Positions 44,337 to 55,570 of a DNA stretch of 64,000 nucleotides are shown here, piece by piece (the first letter of the stretch is position 1; each line of letters starts with the position of its first letter). Origin of the DNA: Liopterus haemorrhoidalis (lineage: Eukaryota; Arthropoda; Insecta; Coleoptera; Dytiscidae); assembly GCA_963971575.1 (NCBI GenBank), contig OZ020615.1, positions 60,707,379 to 60,771,378 of the forward strand. Reading direction: 5' to 3'. A program made the translations under genes and the position numbers. A model generated the notes under the pieces. That model was given only the letters and a program-made list of their open reading frames with translations, was not told the origin of the DNA and made no database searches.

Positions 44337-44457
44337 TTATATTATATTATCTTTTAATTATAATCTTTATTTATTATTTATTTTTGTTTGAGAAGTCTCC
44401 TTTTTCAAATATCCCCCACCAGATTCGTCCATCATACTACATTTTGGCCAATTATTT

Positions 44458-44680
44458 TGTTATTTTTATACACATTTTTTTATGTAAATAATTTATATTT
44501 TGTTTATTTTCTGTAACCTTTTTGTCATATTCTACAAATAAAATTAATATATTTAGTAGCACATTAAATATATTTGTTTTCTTGCAAAAAATTAACCAAC
44601 AATTATTATTAGTGGTCCGCGTTAGAAAATTATGTATTTTACTGGACCGCGGTGCGTTTTTGGTTGAGAAACATTGGTTT
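44458..44680 (+). mobile_element. hAT MITE, right part only
   Basis: It matches the right ~230 bases of the complete MITE at 59632-59944, including TTTAGTAGCACATTAAATAT and AACCAACAATTATTATTAG, and ends GTTGAGAAACATTG. The left part is missing or replaced. Confidence 0.75.
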
Positions 44681-45685
44681 AGACTACATTTTAAACAGCC
44701 CACACAAAATGTCTGTCCTGCTTTTCAAATGATTTCTGAATTTTTCTCCTAGTCGTTCTCAAATGATTTTCTGAATTTACAAACCCTTTTCAATGAATTT
44801 TCTTTTATGTACCCAACCTGTTCTTAAGAGATTTTCAGAATGTCTACCCTCCCCCCATCATCTACATATCTAGCATTAAATATAGCCCTATTTTGGGAAA
44901 AGGTTGAATACCACTGGTCTACATACATATAAAAATATACCTACTGTATATACATGCATATATAAGTGCATATGTATGTGCTTCCATATTCTATATAGAA
45001 GCACATGTTACATAACAATAACTTGCATTATAAAATTAACAAAATTTTCTACAAATACCTTTCAACTCTCTCCAATTTTGATCTCCATGGAGTCCAAAAA
45101 CTTAAGTCCACAGTATCACACACTTTTTCAAGTTCTCACTGCACTTTTACCACTTAAAAACAACTAAAAACGTCCGAAAAAATGCATCGCCACTTGCAAA
45201 AATCTCGCGTCACTACCATTCAAGATGGCTAGCACTGATAAAGCTCATTAACGAATATAGTCATTAAAAATTAATAAATAAGGAACAGAATTGCTTAAAA
45301 TAATTAGTAACGGGACTTAACACATACATTTATATTTTATCAATTGTATGCAAGTAGATTGAAGTTATATTATCTAATGTACAACTTTTTATTACTGAAG
45401 ATAGGGTATACTATTAGGGTATTAATAGATAGGGTATTTAAAAGGTGCTTGATTAAGTTATTGAGTAATAACATTTATTTTAAATTTGTTTAACAGTTTT
45501 AACCCCCTGAGAATTTTTTTTTTGAGATACCATATAAGCCTATGTTTCAATCATAGTTATACTTTATTATCATACCACAGAGTCCATATATTTCGTTAAA
45601 ATATGTGCAGCCTTATTTGCCTGAATCTCAAACAAACGGACAAAACACAGACAGAAATTGATATTTTTGCATATATAGTCTAAAC
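44681..45685. other. No gene recognised
   Basis: AT-rich sequence, nothing recognised. Confidence 0.4.
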
Positions 45686-46977
45686 CAGGGTTTCTCAACC
45701 GGTGGTCCTGAGCAAAATTTTAGTGGTCCGCGAGAGGCTTATAAATTATTATTATTGAGCTTTTTTGTTCATTTTTAGGGTTTTGTAGGTATGACCAAAA
45801 AACCCTTATACCGTCATTTTGTCGTCTGTCTGTCTGTCTGTCTGTCTGTTCGGTAAAAATTGTAGCCAAACAGCTAAACCTAGAGAGTTGAAATTTGACA
45901 TGCTTATACAACTCTTTGACCCACAAATAGGAAAAATACTAAAACATCTAAAAAACATATCCCCCTAAAAATATAAACAAATATGTGCTCACAAAAAAAA
46001 AAAAAAATTCTGAGTAGTGTATCAAATGAAAGCCCTTAGTATGTGGATTAACGATCAAAATTTTATTTTAGCAAAATAAATTATTTTGATGCGATTTTTG
46101 CCAAAATTGTGCAAAAAAAAATTTGTCCCACACCTTGTAGCCCAGATGGTTTAAACTAAAAATCTGAAAAAATTCTAAGTAATGTACATTGGTGTGAACC
46201 GGAATAGTACAACAGGAATTTTTGATCAGATTATGTTTTTGGAAAATAACGCATTTTTTGTGTTTTTAACTAAAATATGTTAAATATTTAATTCGCTATG
46301 TAACACACCATATCAGTAGCTCTAGTAGCGTAGTTAGTTTTGTCGTGCGTTATGTAATTTGCAAACTAGAGTTCGAATCCTATAAAATTAATTTTTTCTG
46401 TTTTTTTTTTTGCATTTGTATTTTGTTTAAATTATTTTGTCAAAATTCTAGTTATATTTTGGTAAATGTTGCATTTAATTTTTAAAAGCGTAAATTTAAT
46501 AACCAGCGGGAAGTGTTGAAATTATAATTTAATTCTATGTTTGACGAAATCAGAGGGCAAGGCTTATAATTTAAGCTACCAATGGAAGCCATTGGCGCAA
46601 TTTTCGAAATCTTAATGAACCTTGTTATATAAAAAAAATACTGCACATATTTAGAAACTTAAATAATGGTATTAGGCATTCGAATTAAAATTCATAAAAA
46701 AATATTTTGACATAAAATTTGTTTTGGCATCCCAAATAATCATCATTCAGTTACTAAATACCTACAAAACCCAGAAATGTGTGAAAATTCACACTTCACA
46801 TCAATTTTTTTATGATCTTTTGTTCATTTTCTGTGTATTTTATTACTAAATTATTTTATTACTATTTATTATATATATATATACAATTTGTTTAATAGTA
46901 CATTTATTTTTAGGGGTCCGCGATAGAAAATTGAATAGTTTACTGGTCCGCGGTACGTTTTCAGTTGAGAAACGCTG
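45686..46977. mobile_element. hAT MITE split by repeat B
   Basis: The ends CAGGGTTTCTCAACCGG and CAGTTGAGAAACGCTG, with 'GGTCCGCG' words inside both, match the 59632-59944 style. Without repeat B it would be about 240 bp. The flanking 8-mers (GTCTAAAC and GTGTAGTG) do not match well, so the target duplication has decayed or one end has been exchanged. Confidence 0.7.
45776..46817 (+). repeat. Repeat B, copy 3, with 13-bp target duplication
   Basis: The left end is AGGGTTTTGTAGGTATGACC, then a CTGT tract at 45823-45849 and TAAACCTAGAGAGTTGAAAT. The right side has ATACCTACAAAACCC followed by a short palindrome (GTGTGAAAATTCACAC). TTTTGTTCATTTT occurs at 45763-45775 and 46818-46830, on both sides. 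About 46318-46386 has A- and B-box-like tRNA motifs. Confidence 0.7.
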
Positions 46978-46985
46978 GTGTAGTG

Positions 46986-47149
46986 TGGCTTTCATAGAGT
47001 CTATACATAGGAATCTGGTTCTGATCTGCTCTGCTGTTAAATTTTTTTATTATATTTTTAGTTTAAAAAAAAAAACACACTTAGCCATAAATACAAAAAA
47101 TCCATAATATTATTCGCCATAATTTAGCCATGTTTTAAAAAAATTATTA
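46986..47149. other. No gene recognised
   Basis: Short AT-rich spacer between repeat B copies. Confidence 0.35.
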
Positions 47150-48446
47150 ATTTTGTCAAAACACAAATACTGCAATATTTTTCAAAAACGCAATTTGATT
47201 CCAAAAATTCCTCTCGTATGTTTCCGGTTCAGATCAATGTACATTTAATATAATTTTTTCAGATTTTTAGTTTAACCCCTTTGGATAAAAAGGGGTGGGA
47301 CAAGAACTTTTTTAGCACGTATTTACCTACAATCGTGTTTCAAAAAACGAATTTTAAGAAACTACTTTTTGTTCCTTAATCTACGTTCTAAGAGCTTTCT
47401 TTTGATACCACATAATACATTTTTTTTTAAATTTTTTTTATCGACAACACATAAAAATTTTGCGAAAAACCAATCTGATCGAAAATTCCTGTTGAACTAT
47501 TCCGGTTCCCACCAATGTTCATTATGGAGATTTTTTTCAGATTTTTAGATCAACATCTCTGGGAGACGGGGTTGGGGACAAAAGTTTTTTGACATATTTT
47601 TGGCGAAAATCTCATAAAAAATTGAGTTTTCAACTATAAAAATTTGCTTGTTGATTCACGCTTTAAGAGGTTTCATTCGGTATGCCACTCAAAATTAAAA
47701 AAAAAAAAAATATTTTCTTATTAAATACATAATTGTTTATATTTCTCTCGGAATGTGTTTTTTGAACTCTCAGTATTCCTCCTATGTGCGGGTCAAAGAG
47801 TTGTATAAGCATGCCAAATTTCAACTTTCTATGTTAACCCTTTACTGCATGAATTTTTATTTTTGGCTGAAATAAATCATGGGTATTATGAATTGGTTCT
47901 TATTGATAGAAAAATTAATTAAAAAAATATATTTAAAATATTAATTATTATTTTTATGAAAAAATAATAATTAAAATAATAATTTAGGGTTTGTGCCATA
48001 CATGGAACATTATGATTCTACACTATGTTACAAAAGAAAATGATTCCGTATTATTTGCTCGTCAATTGCTAGGTGTTCTTTATTAGGGATTAAAAGCAGT
48101 CGCCCTCGAACTTTTGAAAGAAAAGGTCGTATCTTCTAGTTATCCTTTCTCAATAAATTCAGAATTATCGTTGAAGTGCAAATTTCGCTTGATATCCTCA
48201 AATCTATTGCAGCCCATTACTTGAGATACTGCAGGATCCATTGCTGTGTATGTGGCATATATGATTCATGAAATAACATTCTAATGCAGTTTTAAAAGTA
48301 AAATAAAAAATAAAAATTGGAATATGCCATATATGGCACACTATGCGGTAAAGGGTTAAGCCGTTTGGCTACAATTTCTTCCGTACAGATAGACAGACAC
48401 ATGAGTGACGTTATAAGGGTTTTTTGGTTCATACCTACAAAACCCT
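47150..48446 (-). repeat. Repeat B, copy 4, interrupted
   Basis: Its right border is the reversed family left end (CATACCTACAAAACCCTA). Internal blocks with TTCCGGTT..CACCAATGT occur twice, about 270 bases apart. A TTAA-flanked MITE interrupts it at 47838-48355. The left border is approximate. Confidence 0.65.
47838..48355. mobile_element. piggyBac-type MITE, 518 bp
   Basis: The ends CCCTTTACTGCATG and TATGCGGTAAAGGG are flanked by TTAA at 47834-47837 and 48356-48359, the target of piggyBac elements. It splits repeat B at GAAATTTCAAC.. / ..GCCGTTTGGC. No coding capacity. Confidence 0.8.
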
Positions 48447-48555
48447 AAAAATGTCAATATACTTTTATTCTTAATACGTTTTTCATAAAATTAATATTTG
48501 AGGGTCTATAGGCGCGCACTTAAGATAGATTTACATTAACCCCGAAAGAAGTACA

Positions 48556-48571
48556 CGGTAACCTCGGCTAG
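48556..48571 (+). mobile_element. Second Helitron-like 3' terminus, diverged
   Basis: GAAGTACACGGTAACCTCGG then CTAG|T aligns with 44315-44336. Upstream 'TATAGGC..GC' and TTAAG..TAG..TTTA words also align. The hairpin is degraded. Confidence 0.4.
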
Positions 48572-48572
48572 T

Positions 48573-49273
48573 TCGTCAATAAAACATCAATTTATATGCT
48601 AGTTAAATAAGAAATCAGCACTTTATAAACTCTGTATAATATATTATTATTTTTATTTATTGATTCCCCGTTATAAGTATCGGGGAGATGGTATTCTTGT
48701 CATAATATCTAATAGCTTAGAATTAATCATATTTCTTGCATCTGTCACATGAGACTATGATCAAATTAACCATTACAAAATCAATTAATTTTTGTTTTTA
48801 TTATATCTTTTATCTTTGATTTTTAATATTAATTTAAACAAGTGAATTTTCTTCACAATCTTAGACGTGACATTGATCAATAGATAAATACAGGGAGGTA
48901 TTGGCTGCAGTTTTCCTGAAATGTTGCTACAAAAAAACATGTGAAGTGTAAATTTTCTGATAATTTTAACGTTCATTAAAAAAAAGAACTCTAGTTGGCT
49001 TTGGAATTTTTAAAAAGGTATGTCTTAGACTACATATCAAAATTTGCGCTCATTATCTCAAAAGACAAGTGATGCCGTAATGAACCGACATACGTTAATT
49101 TTGGGTTTGAGTTTTTTTTTTTTTTTTTAATGAACAATCGTTGCATTAAAAAAGATTTTAGTAAGTGAGGGAGGCCCAATTTTGGGAGGACCCAAATGTT
49201 GAATATCTGCACTTGATAACAAAACTGTAGTCCAGGTGTCGAAATAATTTTACCAAATAATCAAATCAATAAT
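48573..49273. other. No gene recognised
   Basis: AT-rich sequence without recognised features. Confidence 0.4.
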
Positions 49274-50680
49274 ATGACCGAAAAAAAATTATACCGTTAC
49301 TAATGTGACTGTTTGTCTGCCTGAGAGGTACATATTGTGGCGAAACGGCTAGACCTAGAGGGTTGAAATTTGGCATACATATAGGAAAAAACTGAGACAC
49401 AAAAAAATCATTTAAAAATTTTGTATTTAATGAAAAACGAAATATCATTTACATGGGCCGTGTTGGACGCAAGTAGCCATTGTTGCTGTGCGCCAAAAAT
49501 TTTAACTAAAAAACATTTTTTTTTTAATTTTGAGTAAATTATCAAATAAAACCTCTTAAAACGTAAATAAACGAGCAAAATTTTATTTTTGAGTGAACAA
49601 TATTTGAGGGGTTAAACAATAAATCTGAAAAAATTATCAACAATGTAAATTGATGAGAATCGAAATAGCACAATAGAATTTTTGATCAGATTAGTTTTAC
49701 GAAAAATATGAAATTTTTGTGTCGTTGAATAGGTTTTTTTTTAAATTTATTGTGTAGTACAGGGGTTCTTAAACTTATATAGTCCGAGGACCTCCTCTTG
49801 AACAACATTTTTTTTGCGGACCCCATCCCAACCCTAGGCATTTTACGTCGTTCTTGAGGCTTAATTTCTGGCTCAATAAATGTATCGCTGGTTATTTTAA
49901 TAAATGGTCTTGTGCATTTATAGAGGAACATTTTTATTAGCATATAGAATAAAAAACATAAAATTAATAAAAATAGTAGTAAAAAGAATAAAAGGGTACA
50001 AATTATAATACTTTAAACTCATACAGACATTTGTTGGTCAAATATTGGTCAAAATAGATCTTGTTATAATATGTTTTCTGTAAATAATTTGCAGTTGAAT
50101 AAAAATAATTAAATTTTTACTAATTATTGTTTAGTTATGTCAATAACTAGTTAGATAACAACAAATACAAAAAATCTTGACCATATAGGATTTTTAATAA
50201 ATGAGTTATTTGAATAAAAGCGAAAAGTTGGAGGATGTAAAGTTAATGTCAAAATTGTTTCGCGGATCCCCGGTAATGGCTACGCGGACCCCCAGGGGTC
50301 CGCGGACCACAGTTTAAGAACCGCTGGTGTATTATTAAATGAAAGCTCGGAAGACATTAAGAAACAAAAAGTAGTTTCTTATAATTAATTTATTTTAACA
50401 CAATTTTTACTAAAAACATGCTAAACTTTTGTCCCATAGTCTGTAACCCAGGGGTAAAATATAATTTTTTAAAAAAATTTTTAGTAATGTACATTGAAGT
50501 GAACTTATATTAACTCAACAGGAATTTTTGATCTATTATTTTTTCGAAAGTTATCGCATTTATCCATAACCATTATTTGGTCTCTGATATTGATGTGTTT
50601 GGCCATAATTTCTACCGTACAGACAGACAGACAAATAAACAAATAAGCCACGGTATAATGGTGTTACCTACGAAACCCTC
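49274..50680. repeat. Repeat B, copy 5, with facing ends, interrupted by a hAT MITE
   Basis: The left side reads TTATACCGTTAC, then GGCTAGACCTAGAGGGTTGA. The right side carries the same block reversed: CCGTACAGACAGACAGACAA, GTATAATGGTGTTACCTACG, AAACCCTC. The two ends face each other, so the full family appears to have long terminal inverted repeats. The hAT MITE at 49760-50326 sits inside. Confidence 0.65.
49760..50326. mobile_element. hAT MITE, 567 bp
   Basis: The ends CAGGGGTTCTTAAAC and GTTTAAGAACCGCTG are flanked by GTGTAGTA (49752-49759) and GTGTATTA (50327-50334), matching at 7 of 8. 'GGACC' and 'GCGGACC' words lie inside both ends. Confidence 0.9.
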
Positions 50681-51268
50681 TTTTTAATAATTGCCAGGTC
50701 TTCATTATTCTGTATCCTTTATAATGCTGTCTAAACAAACGTTGGTTGATTTCTTTTATTTAATAATAAAAAGAAAAAGGTTTCAAAATCGTCCTTAAAC
50801 CATCACTGTGTTGCCAATCATTCATAAAGGTCTTATAACTGTGGATATTTTTAGCGAATACTAAGATGTCCATCATACACATCACATGTAATTGTTGATA
50901 TCTGTATAAGGTATATTCATATATATGCAAATTAGCAGCAGTTGCAACGACGTAAAGAAACTTCGCTTTCAACTTTTGAAAGTCTTACCGGGAAATGCTC
51001 AAGGAAATCTATTGAGAAACGCACAGCAAGTGTTTACAATTCTACATGAAAAATTCTGTTATGTTAATCATAAAGTAAATAATTTTATTAAAAATTCTAT
51101 ATTTCTAAATTTAACTATGTAATAATGTAAAATTGTGGAATTCTAATGGGCTACAAGAGGATACGTTACAAATGTGTGAAAATCTCTATTTTGTAATAAG
51201 TAATGTAATTGTACCACAACATAGTAATAGGAGATTGCATTAAAAGTCGCTATTTTCTTGTATTTTTT
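50681..51268. other. No gene recognised
   Basis: AT-rich sequence, nothing recognised. Confidence 0.4.
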
Positions 51269-52267
51269 AGGATTTTGTAGGTATGACCAAAAAACCCTTA
51301 TACCGTCATTTTGTTGTCTGTCTGTCTGTTCGGTAAAAAATGTAGCCAAACGGCTAAACCTAGAGAGTTGAAATTTGGCATGCGTATACAACTCTTTGAT
51401 CCACACATAATAAAAATACTAAAACATCTAAAAAACATCCCACTAAAAATATAAACAAATATCTGCTCATCGAAAAAAAATATATATTTTTTTTAAATTT
51501 TGAGTAGGGTATCAAATAAAAGCCCTTAGTACGTGGATTAACGATCAAAATTTTATTTTTGCAAAATAAATTATTTAGATGCGATTTTGGCCAAAATTGT
51601 GCAAAAAAAAATTTGTCCCACACCCTGTAGCCCAGATGGTTTAAACTAAAAATCTGAAAAAATTTTAAGTAATGTATATTTGTGTGAACTGGAATAGCAC
51701 AACAGGAATTTTTGATCAGATTATGTTTTCGGAAAATAACGTATATTTGTGTTTTTTGATTGACCACGTAAAATATTTAATAACTTATCTAACACAGTGA
51801 ACCATGCTTTGATAGTGTGCTCACGTTCTAATTTGCATACTTAAGTTCCTCCGCTCTCGAGGCAATTTTATTTTTTCTGTTTTTTTTTTGCATTTATATT
51901 TTGTTTAAATTATTTTTTCAAAATTCTAGTTATATTTGGGCAAATGTTGCATATAATTTTTAAAACCGTAAATTTAATAACCAGTGGAAATTGAATACAC
52001 GAAATCAGAGGGGCGGGTTTATGACTTAAAACAACCAATGGAAGCCATAGGCGCAATTTTCAAAATTGTAATGAACCTTGCTATATATATAAAAAATACT
52101 GCACATATTTAGAAACCTAAATAATGTTACCAGGCATTCGAATTAAAATTATCAAAAAAATATTTTAACATAAAATTTGTTTTGGCATCCCAAATAATCT
52201 TCATTCACTTACTAAATACCTGCGAAACCCTGAAATGCGTGTAAGTTCACACTTCACATCACTTTTT
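51269..52267 (+). repeat. Repeat B, copy 6
   Basis: Closest to copy 3: AGGATTTTGTAGGTATGACC, a short CTGT tract, TAAACCTAGAGAGTTGAAAT, and the right side ATACCTGCGAAACCCTGAAA followed by the same short palindrome and CACTTCACATCAC. The tRNA-like block of copy 3 is not conserved here. No target duplication found. Confidence 0.75.
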
Positions 52268-52519
52268 GAGTATTCATATATATAATACCAAAATGTGTGA
52301 ATACATTTATAAAAGTATTTGCCCTCAAAAGCTATGATTTTTCCCACTTTTCTGACAGAAAAATCGAATTATAATATTTGAAAGACAATATTGAAGATTA
52401 TCTAATATTGATAGGAGAAAATTAAAAAAGGTCCGAAATAGTTTACTTTTCAGGATTGAATTATGCAGTAATAAGAATGTAGGCAATTTTGAACAATATT
52501 TATAATTAAAATTGTACTA

Positions 52520-52925
52520 AAGTCTGTTCCAAACGGTTAGGAGGAACTAGGTTTTGCAATCTAGTTACTTTCATCGTTTAAATCATGCTTTTCGGCCGTT
52601 TTGTTTAAGCTTTGTAAATCATACTTGCAACAAACATTTTTTGGTTAAGTTTAATATCATTTTAAAATGTCATTTTCTTTATATTTTGATTTTTTGTGTA
52701 ATTCTTAATACAAATATCCCATTTATTTATTTTTTTGTCATTAAAATATGTAAGAAAAATAATTTAATTTTGACATGTCATTCGTTTCCATGGTTTCATT
52801 GTTGGAATTTTAAATTTTGACATTCCAACGTGAAAAATGAAATAACCTAAGCAAGGTCCCTTTTCGTGACAACCTAAAAGAACGAAATTCCCATTTAGTT
52901 CCGCCTAACCGTTTGAAACAGACTG
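52520..52925. mobile_element. Tc1/mariner-type MITE, 406 bp
   Basis: The inverted ends AAGTCTGTTCCAAACGGTTA and, reversed, CAGTCTGTTTCAAACGGTTA extend through GGMGGAACTA. They are flanked by TA at 52518-52519 and 52926-52927. The open frame inside has no family resemblance. Confidence 0.85.
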
Positions 52926-52927
52926 TA

Positions 52928-53860
52928 TGTCATAGAATTAAACTGTTCAATACATTTTGATATTCATTTGTTTCATTCATAGCACGTTGATTCCTGTGCG
53001 ATTTGATTTAAATTAATGTCAATTTAATATGCATGTTTCCCAAAATTTTTGTGATGTAAGGGTACTAAACTGTGAATTCGTCGAATTCAGAATAAAATTC
53101 CCTTCCGAACAAAAATACAAAAAAATATGTTCTTATTTAAAATAAGAAAGTTGGGTTCCATATTTGGAGAACCACTGATCATAATTTTTTTTTGCTAATT
53201 TAACTAACCTCGTAGCTCTTATAGTTCTTGAGATACCAATGGTGGCACACTTAGATTGAACACCTGTATATTATTAAATTAATATATCAAAATTCTGTAA
53301 TCCAGTACCTTATTTCTTATGACAACTAAAAATTGCCTCAAAAATTGATTAAAATATAATGTGACGTATTCTGGTAACATAAATTTCTTTAGTTTCTAGA
53401 ACGGTAAGTCGCCGTCCGTATGTCGTATGACAAGTAGAAGGTATGGCTGACAGAGCTGAGGCGAACCCGGAACCAATAGTATGCTATAAATCACGAGTCG
53501 ATTGCAGCTAACCCTTTGACTCCGGTTGCAAATCTTTGGTATTCTTGTGGCCGTGCTTTATTGCCCTGCCAACTGAGCCTGTGTTCTGTTCATCCACAAT
53601 GAAATGTGATTTACTGCTGTCGTTGTCATGTACTTGTTTATCTCACTAGATGATTTTACGCGATTCATAAAGGGTTTAGAAAGTTTCATTTTTGAATATT
53701 TTAAAAGAATTTTAAAGAAATTGGTAAATTTTTAGGTTAGTAGGTAGAAATTATGTGTGTGGTAAATTTTCAGATGCTGTTTTGGAGGAATAAGGGCTTT
53801 AAAATAATTTGTTGTAAATTGTTAGTAAATTTCAAAGGATCATACAATTATTACTCATGT
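52928..53860. other. No gene recognised
   Basis: A GC-richer unrecognised patch at 53400-53620. Otherwise AT-rich. Confidence 0.4.
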
Positions 53861-54486
53861 TTTTACCGACCGCCAACATATATAAGGGAGATTGTGATCA
53901 TACCGATTTTGACATTTCGATATTTCGATGGATCTCCACGAATTGAGGTCCATACATAATATTTTGACTATTTTTAGCAAGATGTCTGTTGGTCTGTCTG
54001 TCTTTTTGTCCGTCTGTCCGTCTGTCTGTCTGTTTGTCCGTCCGTCTGTCTGGGTACACGTGCAGAGCAAATTTGGCTAAAAGGATTTTTATGAAACTTC
54101 ATATTTAAGCTTTTGATATTAATGGTACAAGTTCATCAACTTTTGGTAAAAATCGGTTGACTAGAAATGGAAGTTTACTTGTGTCGATTTTAAGATTTTT
54201 GCGAATATTTAACAACAGAAAAATATTTAGAAAAAATGTATTTAACAAAAGTTGCTACAAAAGCAATAAATAATAACTTTTAATTGAGACATTTTTTGAT
54301 AAAACGAAATAATTTTGAAAAGTTTTTCGAAAGTATCTATTTTTTCATACTTATATGCAACGTTTCCATGGTTATGATAAATAATATCTGTGTTAGAAAA
54401 TATTAGGCCTAGTTATTTCTACTCTGCTGCTAGAATGTAGGTATTTTATACAAGTACTTTGTGATGGTGGTGACCACAGTTGATTT
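53861..54486 (+). repeat. Repeat A, copy 6
   Basis: A full-length unit: TTTTACCGACCGCCAACATA, a CTGT tract at 53993-54050, ACACGTGCAGAGCAAATTTG, ending GATGGTGGTGACCACAGTTG followed by a T run. Confidence 0.85.
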
Positions 54487-54536
54487 TTTTACGTCTCTTC
54501 TTTGTTGAGATGATTTTATTGTTGAACGATTAGAGA

Positions 54537-55015
54537 TAGGAACGTACGGTTTGAATTTTTAAAATATAGACTCTTATCTACTAAATAAAAATTAAAGTTG
54601 TCCTGAGTTAAAGCCTTTATCCATGTACTTTAAAAATTGTGTAAATATTTCACTTACGAATTTCATCTCAAAAGCTGCATAAATACCTGCGATTGAAATT
54701 TTGGAAATTCCGAGGTCCTAAAGGGCCTCAGGACAACCACCAAACCAACAGACAAATAATGTGAAATTTTTAATTTTTTTTTTTAATTTAAAAAAATCCA
54801 AACTTAAGAACAAAAAAATATAAAAACCTGCGGTTTGAATTTTTGAGATCTACATACTTTTTGCTACCTAGATAAAAAATTAAGCCTTTTTTTGATCCGT
54901 GTAGTTTTGAAAATTTGTAAATATTTCATTTTCGGAAAAACGCATCTCAAAATTTACGTGAGATTGACACCTACAGTTGAAATCCTGTAGCCCTGAAGCG
55001 CCTTAGGATTTGTTT
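54537..55015. repeat. Repeat D, two tandem monomers
   Basis: Two related ~230-bp units share GGTTTGAATTTTT, GTAAATATTTCA and a CCTGAAG/CCTAAAG...CCTCAGGA-type end. Single partial units recur near 59420-59545 and 60045-60175. Nature unknown. Confidence 0.55.
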
Positions 55016-55526
55016 TGCAGTAACTTCAAAAAAAAAATTCAAAAATAAAAAGTAAAATTTTTTATTATTCGAAAAGAAATTTTTGAATATATGAATTTCA
55101 GATGTTCGATACAATTTTACTTCGAATAATGAATATTTAATTATTATTGCCAGTCGAACAGTTTATTACCCCTAGCTGCAAGTGTAAATTTCACGAGTAC
55201 GCTAAAATTACTTTTCGCTTGCATCTGATGATAATAAACTGTTATGACGTAACAGACCTGTAGGATAAAATTACAAAAAAGAATGAACGTAACAAATGTA
55301 AATAGAACATATTTTATTAATATAATTTATTCTGACACATTTCATATCAATTAAAGGTCCACCATTAATCTCGCTCTCTTTCAAAATAATTAAAAAGAGA
55401 CAAAACCATTTTTTGAGCACGGCTACTAAGAGTTTTCGGCATTTTTTTTTTCAATAATATTTTATTTAATGAAAAATAAAATTTAACCTCACAAAATATA
55501 ACTTATATATGATTTTCCTTTATGTA
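55016..55526. other. No gene recognised
   Basis: AT-rich flank of the hammerhead-like motif. A related inverted pair CAGTTTATTA/TAATAAACTG lies at about 55160 and 55238. Confidence 0.35.
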
Positions 55527-55570
55527 GCAGCTCTGATGAAGGAATAAACTATTTCGAAACTGGTCAGCTG
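55527..55570 (+). ncRNA. Hammerhead-ribozyme-like motif
   Basis: Read as RNA, CUGAUGA (55533-55539) and GAAA (55556-55559) make the conserved core. Stem II GGAAUA/UAUUUC (55541-55546, 55550-55555) has loop AAC. Stem III is only AC/GU with a 2-base loop. GUC ends at 55565, where cleavage would fall. Stem I is GCAGCU/AGCUGU with a final G-U. This is the compact type I layout known from Penelope-like elements, SINEs and retrozymes. One unpaired A (55540) before stem II departs from the consensus. No reverse transcriptase lies nearby. Downstream TAGTTGTTTTTATTTATG may be the rest of the host repeat. Confidence 0.55.

Noticed and set aside
52554..52820. 88-codon hydrophobic open frame
   Set aside because: It lies inside a TA-flanked MITE. 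The hydrophobic residues reflect T-rich DNA.
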